From Lytechinus pictus (Eukaryota; Echinodermata; Echinoidea; Temnopleuroida; Toxopneustidae), in the NCBI RefSeq assembly GCF_037042905.1, contig NC_087245.1, positions 7,951,501 through 8,015,500 of the forward strand: DNA of 64,000 nucleotides, in the 5' to 3' direction. Shown here in pieces: positions 49,601-63,200 of this stretch (within the stretch, counting starts at the first letter, position 1; each line of letters starts with the position of its first letter). A model generated the notes under the pieces. That model did no database searches. It was not told the DNA's origin and saw only the letters and a list, made by a program, of their open reading frames with translations. Both the position numbers and the translations under genes were made by a program.

Positions 49601-51246
49601 ACCCAATTTTTGTTCACATGGAAGGGTAATATATTATGCTAATTTAGTTTTGCATAAGAATATTGCAATATATGAAAATAAAAAAGATTTATTTTCTTGG
49701 AATATTCTAATGTGGATCGAACCCTTTGCAAACAAACTCTTCCGAAGAGCACATTTGCAAAAGGGTTAGATCCATTTTTCATAAAATTTGATCTCTTTTT
49801 GTTTCAATGTATAAATTTTAGTCGCTCTGATGATACCAGAGAAAAGTTGAAATCCCCATTAAAAAGTAAATAAAACGTATAAAACCCTTTTTGCATAAGA
49901 AAGGTTTGGATCATTTTCAGTTTGTTTGTAAAACGGGCTAGATCTACAAAGGTAATTTTTTGAAAAATATATTAAAGAAAAGTGAAGACAGGTAAATTTC
50001 TTTTACACCCAATTTTATGTTCACATGGTAGGGTAATATATTATGACAATTTAGTTTTGCATAAGAGTATTGCAATATATGAGAATAAAAAAGCTTGATT
50101 TTCTTGGAATGGTCTAAAGTGGATCTAACCTCTTTTGCAAACAAACTCTATTTGTAGGAGATATTTCAATTTGATTGTTGTGACTCGCATGACGAGACAC
50201 TATTGGGCGATTCCATGCTAGAAAAATCAGCTATTTTCGCAACATTTTTGCAACCTATTGTCCAAACAAACGAAGAACTTCAATTTATTTTGTGGTAATA
50301 ATAAAGTACTACTGGGTAGACATATGAAAAAATGACAACCAACAAAAATATGTTGTCCATGGATGAATTAGGGGTGAAAATATTGCGTGTCGTACAGGAC
50401 ATTTCTGAGTAACGTACGACACACAACATTTTCGCCCTTAATTCAGCCATAATCAAACATTTTTTTGTTGGTAATCTGTTTTTCACATGACTACTCACTA
50501 TAACTTTATTATTGACCAACAATAATTTTTCATTGCTCAAGCAGTCAGCTAAGAGACTATAAATTGTTGACAAAATGTCCCGTACGACACGTATGGAATC
50601 GCCCTACTAAAGATTCCTGGCCCCTCTGTATTTGTCTTTAATTTCCTCAGAAGATACACACCAGATATTGATAAAATTTTCTGGAGAGTATTTCGAAACA
50701 CCGGGAAATATCATCTTTAACGCCTCGGACATGATGGACTTTTGGTTTTGAGTTGATTGCCATTTGAAGATGTGACTCGCGTGACAAGTATCATTCTGGA
50801 CTATAGGTTGAACAAATTATCATGATTTTATACAGTAAGATGGGTAAAATATCATTCAAATAGAACATTTATGGTCACTTACACCCCATCTATTGTTTAA
50901 AACAAATGAATTTTAAAGCCGAGTTCTGATACATCTACTTACATGAAAGCATGTGGGACTACATAATTAATAGTCTCATATGTGTTATTAATAGCATTAA
51001 AAGTTTTTCTGAATAAAAGTAATCATTCACGCCTAAAGAAATGACATTTGCCAAAAAATCCCATTTATTATCCTTGTTTCCAAAAATATTGCTTGTTTTG
51101 TGATATGTGACTCGCGTGACATACCCTTAAAAACCTTAATGTGACCCGCGTGACAGAAGTTTAGGGAGATTTTTCGTAATGTAGGGATTTTCAGTTGGCA
51201 ATCTTCTTTGCTTGTTCGATTTAGTACCTTATATATATCTAAGTAT

Positions 51247-51279
<33 letters not shown>

Positions 51280-54200
51280 AACCCCTCAAAAAAAGTTTGG
51301 AAATCTGAGTTTTGCCATTAATTTCTCCCAACTCCCAATTTTACACAATGCATATTGATATCATTCAAAAGATCATTAAATTCTCTTTAAAATAATACCA
51401 TACTTGTTATGATCATGCCATCACGAAAAGAGCAGGATTCAAAAGTGTTGGATGAGTCTGAATTGAAAAGCTGCAAAACGAGCAGAAACAGTCATGGAGG
51501 GTCAATGAAAAACATTATTCTTTTGTCTGTGTCAAAAGAGACGAAAATTCATTCAAATCAAGCCCCTGCTTCTTCATTTTTGATGTCTTGTTGTGGTTTA
51601 TGTAGTGATGGTTCAGTGAGCTAACATGGTTTGAGCTGTGGTTTGAAATACCCATGCATGTTTGTTATGTGTTTGCTTGTGTGTGCAGAGGTATGATTGA
51701 TTCCATGTTAATGTTGATGTTAAAGGTGCATGAATACAAAATAAACTACTGAGGAACTCACTCATCGCCACGGAAAAAAACATTGACTTTCAGTATTGTG
51801 TCATTTTGCAACTTTTGACTTTTGACCTTGCCCCACATTTCAAGGCGCTGCACCTCCATGTGAACCAAAATCATATCATGTAGGGTATCATTTTAAAGAA
51901 AATTACATGATCTATTTATTGGTATCCATCACACATTAATATTCACTGATACCGGTGAGGGATCATCGAACAAAGTTAGATTTCCAAACTTGTGATCAAT
52001 ATGTGACCAATTTTAATTCTTACGTGTATTCTGTACGTAGAATAAGCATTCAGCCGAGTTGTTATATTCATCGACAGCAAACATTGTTACTGCCGTGTAT
52101 CCAGGAGCGAGAGGTGCACCTTCTGTGACGTCATAAGTTACATTTGGGTAAGGACTAGCATCATAATAGGTATACATATCATTGGTCAATCCATGAAAGG
52201 TGTTTGGTGAATCGTTAGGGAGTGTTACATTGGAACACGTCACAATAGGAGGATCAGTGTCTGTAAAGAAAATGGGAGTAAAACGAATCATGTTAACGTT
52301 ACTTTTTTAATCGATATGTAAGGTAAATCATTAATAATCATTATTTTTACATGATGCGCTTGATGTACGTAGGCGCTTATCAATTTATTATTACCCCTGT
52401 CATCGGATTCAATTAGTAATTCCCGCATATGTACATCCTCTACTCTTTGGGGTTTATTATCATGGAGCGCCACGTGTAAGCCCTGTAATAAAACACCGGT
52501 AACTTCTTATTTTGTTACAAAAACAATCGACAGTTATTTTTTTTTTTCACAAAATCAATCGACGGCGCACGCAATTATGAACAAGCTACAATAAATTTCA
52601 CATCATTGCGGCTATCCACTTAGCCCCTGGGTGGAGAGTGGCAAAGTGTGGATTGATACCTTGCCAAATGACGTTTTATAGGCCGCGGTGGGATTCGAAC
52701 ACACGGACCTATGATTACAAGGCGAGAATCAGTATATACCACGGTTCTTCCACTTCTAATTATTAAGAATAACAGTAATTCTAAATCTCCCCTAAACATA
52801 TTTAATTGATTCAAATCGAAACCAAACCATAGTCAATTCATAATTAATTATAAACAAACTAATACAAGTCTGCTAAAAAAATCTTGCGCCAGAGTGAAAT
52901 ACATTCAATTCATCAAGATCTTCTATCAATAAAGATGATTTTTCATGATGAAATTATTCTTTCATCTAAATGAAGCACCTGCCATATGTATATACCGAAA
53001 GGCAGGAGTATATAAGTTTCAGAAATTCGCTTATTTAGAACAATGTCTTAATTAAATCGTTAGCTTAGAGTATACCAGAATACCAGAATTCAGTAAATAA
53101 AGAAACCTCTGTACAATGTTCCTTCTTTCAGCTCAATCCGTACCATATTTATCCCCAGATTTAATGTCATATCAAGCAAATGTGTAGAAATATGAAGATT
53201 AATCTTGAAACAATATGAAAATCTATACCTTTAAAACGTGACACTATGGTGATATATGGATATGGATATATGGTCTGATATATGGATGCAAAGTTGAATC
53301 CTCTTTGCTCAGTGCGTACCAAAAAAAAAATATATATTATGTCTCTCCAGGACAAATAAGAGATCTTTGTTACATTCATTTAAATAAAAATGGTCTGTGA
53401 GATATCTTCCTTAGTATCAGGGAAAATTAAGTAAATAAGTAAGGTTACCCTTTTGTATTAGTTGATAGCTTTTCTATTATTAGACTATGAAAAAAAACAA
53501 AATCAATAATCATGAGATTTCGAATTAAACAAATGTCAAAAAACGTGATTACTGTCTCAGGCACCATTTAGTCAGGATTCAATCTTTACACACACGTGAA
53601 TATAATTATTTATGAAGGTGATGTAACAATAAAATCATATTACCTTCAACAGTATATATTCCTGTACATTTCTTTTCCAATTCATCATCAAAGATTATTG
53701 CTATCACTCCATGTGTTCCTATTGATACACTCCCTCCAACAGGGAATCTTCCTAGAGTAATATTAACAGACACAGCATCTCCGTGATATCGGTAACCATC
53801 AACAGATTTGGTGACATTGTCTGCTCCAAAATCTGGCGTAAAATTGTAAGTCGCTTGATGTGGATCAGTGCGTACAGTGCGATTTAAGTCCGGACAGTTC
53901 ACTGGTAGCTCGGTAACTGCAAAATATTAATGACAAGAAAAATATAACTCGCTTCCCATTTAACACATTTATGTAGACTTTCCTAATGTGTAAACTTAAT
54001 TCCCTTATTCTATTCTCTTACAATCAGTAATTAAGGTTTATGAGGGATGAAGCAAAAGTTCTATATTTAGTTTCGATGTGCAACAAAACAGGAAATGCGA
54101 TTCAAGTCCGGATGGTTCACCGGCAACTCGGTTACGGCAAAATATTAATGACAAGAAAATATGATAACTCGCTTTCCATTTAACATATTTAAAAATAGAC

Positions 54201-57200
54201 TTTCCTAATATGTAAACTTATTTCCCTTAAGTCCCTGTCATATTCTCTTACAAGCAGTTTTCCATTCAAAAAATGAAATGCATACCTACTGAAAATGCAT
54301 ACATGGAAGGGGTTCTTCTTGAGACAGTGCACTTTGTGTAAAAGGAAAATTAATCCTCGCGACTAACAATAAAATACCTCGAATATATTTATTTCACCAT
54401 GGAGGAACGAGTAAGCTAGTTGGATAAGGATGTTCATGCAATGTTCATTTCTAAATCAGATTCTAAAAGAGATGTAACCAATGGCACTACCTACGTGTGT
54501 TCTGTACGTAGAATAAGCATTCAGCCGAGTTGTTGTATTCATCGACAGCAAACATCGTTACTGCCGTGTATCCAGGAGCGAGAGGTGCACCTTCTGTGAC
54601 GTCATAAGTTACATTTGGGTAAGGACTAGCATCATAATAGGTATACATATCATTGGTCAATCCATGAAAGGTGTTTGGTGAATCGTTAGGGAGTGTTACG
54701 TTGGAACACGTCACAATAGGAGGATCAGTGTCTGTAAAGAAAATGGGGATAAAACGAATCATGTTATTGTTACTTTTTTACTCGATATGTAAGGTAAATC
54801 ATTAATAATAATTTGGCATGATGCCCTTGATGTACGTAGGCGCTTATCAATTCATTATTACCCCTGTCATCGGATTCAATTAGTAATTCCCGCATATGCA
54901 CATCCTCTACTCTTTGGGATTTATTATATGGAGCGCCAAGTGTAAGCCCTGTGATAAAACACCTGTAACTTCTTATTTTGTTACAAAAACAATCGACAGT
55001 TATGGTTTTTTTCACAAAATCAATCGACGGCGCACACAATTATGGACAAGCTACAATCAATTTCACACCATTGCGGCTATCCAATTAGCCTGGGTGGAGA
55101 GGGCAAAGTGTGGATTGATGCCTTGCCAAATGACGTTTTATAGGCCGCGGTGGGATTCGAACACACGGACCTATGATTACAAGGCGAGAATCAGTATACA
55201 CCACGGTTCTTTCACTTCTAATTATTAAGAATAACAGTAATTCTAAATCTCCCCTAAACATATTTAATTGATTCAAATCGAAACCAAACCATAGTCAATT
55301 CATAATTAATTATAAACAAACTAATACAAGTCTGCTAAAAAAAATATTGCGCCAGAGTGAAATACATTCAATTCATCAAGATCTTTTATCAATAAAGATG
55401 ATTTTTCATGATGAAATTATTCTTTCATCTAAATGAAGCACCTGCGATATGTATGTACCGAAAGGCAGGAGTATATAAGTTTCAGAAATTCGCTTATTTA
55501 GAACAATATCTTAATTAAATCGTTAGATTAGAGTATACCAGAATACCAGAATTCAGTAAATAAAGAAACCTCTGTACAATATTCCTTCTTTCAGCTCAAT
55601 CCGTACCATATTTATCCCCAGATTTAATGTCATATCAAGCAAATGTGTAGAAATATGAAGATTTATCTTGAAACAATATGAAAATCTATACCTTTAAAAC
55701 GTGACACTGCGGTGATATTTGATCTGTGTCATATATGGATATGGATATATGGTCTGATATATGGATGCAAAGTTGAATCCTCTTTGCTCAGTGCGTACCA
55801 AAAAAAAAATATATATTATGTCTCTCCAGGACAAATAAGAGATCTTTGTTACATTCATTTGAATAAAAATGGTCTGTGAGACATCTTCTTTAGTATAAGG
55901 GAAAATTAAGTAAATAAGTAAGGTTACCCTTTTTTATTAGTTGATAGCTTTTCTATTATTAGACTATGAAAAAAACAAAATCAATAATCATGAGATTTCG
56001 AATTAAACAAATGAAAAAAAAATCGGGATTACTGTCTCCGGCACCATTTAGTCAGGATTCAATCTTTACACACACGTGAATATAATTATTTATGAAGGTG
56101 ATGTAACAATAAAATCATATTACCTTCAACAGTATATATTCCTGTACATTTCTTTTCCAATTCATCATCAAAGATTATTGCTATCACTCCATGTGTTCCT
56201 ATTGATACACTCCCTCCAACAGGGAATCTTCCTAGAGTAATATTAACAGACACAGCATCTCCGTGATATCGGTAACCATCAACAGATTTGGTGACATTGT
56301 CTGCTCCAAAATCTGGCGTAAAATTGTAAGTCGCTTGATGTGGACCAGTGCGTACAGTGCGATTTAAGTCCGGACAGTTCACTGGTAGCTCGGTAACTGC
56401 AAAATATTAATGACAAGAAAAATTTGATTAGTCGCTTCCCATTTAACACATTTATGTAGACTTTCCTAATGTGTAAACTTAATTCCCTTATTCTATTCTC
56501 TTACAATCAGTAATTAAGGTTTATGAGGGATGAAGCAAAAGTTCTATATTTAGTTTCGATTTGCAACAAAACAGGAAATGCGATTCAAGTCCGGATGGTT
56601 CACCGGCAACTCGGTTACGGCAAAATATTAATGACAAAAAAATATGATAACTCGCTCTCCATTTAACATATTTATAAGTAGACTTTCCTAATATGCAAAC
56701 TTATTTCCCTTAAGTCCCTATCATATTCTCTTACAAGCAGTTTTCCATTCAAAAAATGAAATGCATACCTACTGAAAATGCATACATGGAAGGGGTTCTT
56801 CTTGAGACAGTGCACTTTGTGTAAAAGGAAAATTAATCCTCGCGACTAACAATAAAAGACCTCGAATATATTTATTTCACCATGGAGGAACGGGTAAGCT
56901 AGTTGGATAAGGATGTTCATGCAATGTTCATTTCTAAATCAGATTCTAAAAGAGATGTAACCAATGGCACTACCTACGTGTATTCTGTACGTAGAATAAG
57001 CATTCAGCCGAGTTGTTATATTCATCGACAGCAAACATTGATACTGCCGTGTATCCAGGAGCGAGAGGTGCACCTTCTGTGACGTCATAAGTTACATTTG
57101 GGTAAGGACTAGCATCATAATAGGTATACATATCATTGGTCAATCCATGAAAGGTGTTTGGTGAATCGTTAGGGAGTGTTACATTGGAACACGTCACAAT

Positions 57201-60200
57201 AGGAGGATCAGTGTCTGTAAAGAAAATGGGAATAAAACGAATCATGTTAACATTACTTTTTTACTCGATATGTAAGGTAAATCATTAATAATAATTTGGC
57301 ATGATGCCCTTGATGTACGTTGGCGCTTATCAATTCATTATTACCCCTGTCATCGGATTCAATTAGTAATTCCTGCATATGCACATCCTCTACTCTTTGG
57401 GATTTATTATATGGAGCGCTAAGTGTAAGCCCTGTGATGTAACTTCTTATTTTGTTACAAAAACAATCGACAGTTATTATTTTTTTTCACAAAATCAAAA
57501 AATCAATCGACGGCGCACACAATTATGGACAAGCTACAATCAATTTCACACCATTGCGGCTATCTTCTTAGCCTGGGTGGAGAGGGCAAATTGTGGATTG
57601 ATGCCTTGCCAAAGGACGTTAGGCTGCGGTGGGATTCGAACACACGGACCTATGATTACAAGGCGAGAATCAGTATACACCACGGTTCTTCCACTTCTAA
57701 TTATTATGAATACCAGTAATTCTAAATCTCCCCTAAACATATTTAATCGATTCCAATCGAAACCAAACCATAGTCAATTGATAATTAATTATAAACAAAC
57801 TAATACAAGTCTGCTAAAAAAAATCTTGCGCCAGAGTGAAATACATTCAATTCATCAAGATCTTCTATCAATAAAGATGATTTTTCATGATGAAATTATT
57901 CTTTCATCTAAATGAAGCACCTGTGATATGTATATACCGAAAGGCAGGAGTATATAAGTTTCAGAAATTCGCTTATTTAGAACAATATCTTAATTAAATC
58001 GTTAGATTAGAGTATACCAGAATACCAGAATTCAGTAAATAAAGAAACCTCTGCACAATCTTCCTTCTTTCAGCTCAATCCGTACCTTATTTATCTCCAG
58101 ATTTAATGTCATATCAAGCAAATGTGTAGAAATATGAAGATTTATCTTGAAACAATATGAAAATCTATACCTTTAAAACGTGACACTATGGTGATATTGG
58201 ATTTGTGTGATATATGGATATGGATATATGGTCTGATATATGGATGCAAAGTTGAATCCTCTTTGCTCAGTGCGTACCAAAAAAAAATATATGTCTCTCC
58301 AGGACAAATAAGAGATCTTTGTTACATTCATTTGAATAAAAAGGGTCTGTGTGACATCTTCCTCAGTATCAGGGAAAATTAAGTAAATAAGTAAGGTTAC
58401 GCTTTTGTATTAGTTGATAGCTTTCCTATTATTAGACTATGAAAAAAAAAATCAATAATCATGAGATTTCGAATTAAAGAAATTAAAAAAAACGTGATTA
58501 CTGTCTTCGGCACTATTTGGTCAGGATTCAATCTTTACACGCACGTGAATATAATTATTTATGAAGGTGATGTAACAATAAAATCATATTACCTTCAACA
58601 GTATATATTCCTGTACATTTCTTTTCCAATTCATCATCAAAGATTATTGCTTTCACTCCATGTGTTCCTATTGATACACTCCCTCCAACAGGGAATCCTC
58701 CTAGAGTAATATTAACAGACACAGCATCTCCGTGATATCGGTAACCATCAACAGATTTGGTGACATTGTCTGCTCCAAAATCTGGCGTAAAATTGTAAGT
58801 CGCTTGATGTGGATCAGTGCGTACAGTGCGATTTAAGTCCGGACAGTTCACTGGTAGCTCGGTAACTGCAAAATATTAATGACAAGAAAAATATTATTAG
58901 TCGCTTCCCATTTAACACATTTATGTAGACTTTCCTAATGTGTAAACTTAATTCCCTTATTCGATTATCTTACAATCAGTAATTACGGTTTATGAGGGAT
59001 GAAGCAAAAGTTCTATATTTAGTTTCGATTTGCAACAAAACAGGAAATGCGATTCAAGTCCGGATGGTTCACCGGCAACTCGGTTACTGCAAGATATTAA
59101 TGACAAGAAAATATGATAACTCGCTTTCCATTTAACAAATTTATAAGTAGACTTTCCTGATATGTAAACTTAATTCCCCTAAGTCCCTATTCTGTTATCT
59201 TACAAGCAGTTTTTCATTCCAAAAATGAAATGTATACCTTATGAAAATGCATACATGGAAGGGTTCTTCTTGATACAGTGCACTTTGTGTAAAAGGGAAA
59301 TTAATCCTCGCGACTAACGATAAAAGACCTCGAATATATTTATTTCACCATGGAGGAACGGGTAAGCTAGTTGGATAAGGATGTTCATGCAATGTTCATT
59401 TCTAAATCAGATTCTAAAAGAGATGTAACCAATGGCACTACCTACGTGTATTCTGTACGTAGAATAAGCATTCAGCCGAGTTGTTATATTCATCGACAGC
59501 AAACATTGTTACTGCCGTGTATCCAGGAGCGAGAGGTGCACCTTCTGTGACGTCATAAGTTACATTTGGGTACGGACTAGCATCATAATAGGTATACATA
59601 TCATTGGTCAATCCATGAAAGGTGTTTGGTGAATCGTTAGGGAGTGTTGCGTTGGAACACGTCACAATAGGAGGATCAGTGTCTGTAAAGAAAATGGGAA
59701 TAAAACGAATCATGTTAACGTTACTTTTTTAATCGATATGTAAGGTAAATCATTAATAATAGTTTGGCATGATGCCCTTGATGTACGTAGGCGCTTATCT
59801 ATTCATTATTACCCCTGTCATCGGATTCAATTAGTAATTCCCGCATATGCACATCCTCTACTCTTTGGGATTTATTATATGGAGCGCCAAGTGTAAGCCC
59901 TGTGATAAAACACCTGTAACTTCTTATTTTGTTACAAAAACAATCGACAGTTATGATATTTTTTCACAAAATCAATCGACGGCACACATAATCATGGACA
60001 AGCTCTAATCAATTTCACATCATTGCGGCTATCCACTTAGCCCCTGGGTGGAGAGTGGCAAAGTGTAGATTGATGCCTTGCCAAAGGACGTTAGGCCGCG
60101 GTGGGATTCGAACACATGGACCTCTGATTACAGGGCGAGAATCAGTATACACCACGGTTCTTCCACTTCTAATTATTAAGAATAACAGTAATTCTAAATC

Positions 60201-63200
60201 TCACCTAAACATATTTAATTGAATGAAATCGAAACCAAACCATAGTCAATTGATAATTAATTATCAATTATCAAACTAATACAAGTCTGCTAAAAAAATA
60301 TCGCGCCAGAGTGAAATACATTCAATTCATCAAGATCATCTACTGATCAATAAAGATGATTTTTCACGATGAAATTATTCTTTCATCTAAATGAAGCACC
60401 TGCGATGTGCATATACCGAAAGGCAGGAGTATATAAGTTTTAGAAATTCGCTTATACAATAAAGTCAGCAAAAAAATAGATCAATATGTTAATTAAATTA
60501 TTAGATTAGAGTATACCAGAATTCAGTAAATGAAGAAACCTCTGCACAATCTTCCTTCTTTCAGCTCAATCCGTACCTTATTTATCTCCAGATTTAATGT
60601 CATATCAAGCAAATGTGTAGAAATATGAAGATTTATCTTGAAACAATATGAAAATATATACCTTTAAAACGTGACACTATGGTGATATTGGATTTGTGTG
60701 ATATATGGATATATGGTCTGATATATGGATGCAAAGTTGAATCCTCTTTGCTCAGTGCGTACCAAAAAAAAATATATGTCTCTCCAGGACAAATAAGAGA
60801 TCTTTGTTACATTCATTTGAATAAAAAGGGTCTGCGTGACATCTTCTTCAGTATCAGGGAAAATTAAGTAAATAAGTAAGGTTACCCTTTTGTATTAGTT
60901 GATAGCTTTCCTATTATTAGACTATGAAAAAAAAATCAATAATCATGAGATTTTGAATTAAACAAATAAAAAAAAACGTGATTACTGTCTTCGGCACTAT
61001 TTGGTCAGGATTCAATCTTTACACACACGTGAATATAATTATTTATGAAGGTGATGTAACAATAAAATCATATTACCTTCAACAGTATATATTCCTGTAC
61101 ATTTCTTTTCCAATTCATCATCAAAGATTATTGCTATCACTCCATGTGTTCCTATTGATACACTCCCTCCAACAGGGAATCCTCCTAGAGTAATATTAAC
61201 AGACACAGCATCTCCGTGATATCGGTAACCATCAACAGATTTGGTGACATTGTCTGCTCCAAAATCTGGCGTAAAATTGTAAGTCGCTTGATGTGGATTA
61301 GTGCGTACAGTGCGATTTAAGTCCGGACAGTTCACTGGTAGCTCGGTAACTGCAAAATATTAATGACAAGAAAAATATGATTAGTCGCTTCCCATTTAAC
61401 ACATTCATGTAGACTTTCCTAATGTGTAAACTTAATTCCCTTATTCGATTCTCTTACAATCAGTAATTAAGGTTTGTGAGGGATGAAGCAAAAGTTCTAT
61501 ATTTAGTTTCGATGTGCAACAAAACAGGAAATGCGATTCAAGTCCGGATGGTTCACCGGCAACTCGGTTACGGCAAAATATTAATGACAAGAAATATGAT
61601 AACTCGCTTTCCATTTAACAAATTTATAAGTAGACTTTCCTGATATGTAAACTTAATTCCCCTAAGTCCCTATTCTGTTATCTTACAAGCAGTTTTTCAC
61701 TCAAAAAATGAAATGTATACCTAATGAAAATGCATACATGGAAGGGGTTCTTCTTGATACAGTGCACTTTGTGTAAAAGGAAAATTAATCCTCGCGACTA
61801 ACAATAAAAGACCTCGAATATATTTATTTCACCATGGAGGAACGGGTAAGCTAGTTGGATAAGGATGTTCATGCAATGTTCATTTCTAAATCAGATTCTA
61901 AAAGAGATGTAACCAATGGCACTACCTACGTGTGTTCTGTACGTAGAATAAGCATTCAGCCGAGTTGTTATATTCATCGACAGCAAACATTGTTACTGCC
62001 GTGTATCCAGGAGCGAGAGGTGCACCTTCTGTGACGTCATAAGTTACATTTGGGTAAGGACTAGCATCATAATAGGTATACATATCATTGGTCAATCCAT
62101 GAAAGGTGTTTGGTGAATCGTTAGGGAGTGTTGCGTTGGAACACGTCACAATAGGAGGATCAGTGTCTGTAAAGATAATGGGGATAAAACGAATCATGTT
62201 ATTGTTACTTTTTTACTCGATATGTAAGGTAAATCATTAATAATAATTTGGCATGATGCCCTTGATGTACGTAGGCGCTTATCAATTCATTATTACCCCT
62301 GTCATCGGATTCAATTAGTAATTCCCGCATATGCACATCCTCTACTCTTTGGGATTTATTATATGGAGCGCCAAGTGTAAGCCCTGTGATAAAACACCTG
62401 TAACTTCTTATTTTGTTACAAAAACAATCGACAGTTATGATTTTTTTTCACAAAATCAATCGACGGCGCACATAATTATGGACAAGCTACAATCAATTTT
62501 ACATCATTGCGGCTATCCACTTAGCCCCTGGGTGGAGAGTGGCAAAGTGTGGAATTGACGCCTTGCCAAAGGACGTTAGGCCGTGGTGGGATTCGAACAC
62601 ACGGACTTCTGATTACAAGGCGAGAATCGGAATGCACCACGACTCTTCCATTTCAAACTTTTAAGAATAACAGTTATTCTCAATCTCACCTAAACATATT
62701 AAATTGAATGAAAGTGAAACCAAACCATAGTCAATTGATATTCAATTATAAACAAAGAAATACAAGTCTGCTTGAAAAAATATCTTGCACCAGAAAGAAA
62801 TACATTCAATTCATCAAGATCTATCAATAAAGATGAATTTCATGATGTCATTATTGTTTTATCTAAATGAGGCACCTGCGATGTGTATACATCGAAAGGC
62901 ACGGGTATATCAATTTCAGAAATTCGCTTTTTTCAATAAAGTCAGCAAAAAGTTAGAACAATATCTTCATTAAATCGTTAGGTAAGAGTACACCAGAATT
63001 CAGTAAATAAAGAAACCTCTTTCAGTTCAATCCGTATCATATTTATCTCCATATTCAATGTCATATCAAGAAAATATGTAGAAATATGCAGATTCCATTA
63101 CTTGAAACAATATGCAAATTTAAACCTTTAAAACGTGATACTAATATTGGGTATGTGTCTTTATATGGATGCAAAGTTGAACCCTCTTTCCTCAGTGCGT

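Larger units (their letters stand above)
52024..62200 (-). repeat. Tandem array of ~2.48-kb HYR exon-pair units
   Basis: A-exon starts at 62166, 59682, 57214, 54731 and 52260 are spaced 2484, 2468, 2483 and 2471 bp. B-exon starts at 61349, 58865, 56396 and 53916 are spaced 2484, 2469 and 2480 bp. Introns are nearly as similar as exons, including the same SINE and the same dead exon fragment in each unit. That points to recent unequal crossing-over or gene conversion of the whole genomic segment. The B1 exon at 63.8 kb and B6 at 47.5 kb flank the array and are more diverged. Confidence 0.93.

Noticed and set aside
57379..57915. 178-codon ORF on the plus strand in the HYR array
   Set aside because: It lies in the intron, reads against the gene, crosses the SINE, and is broken in the sister units.
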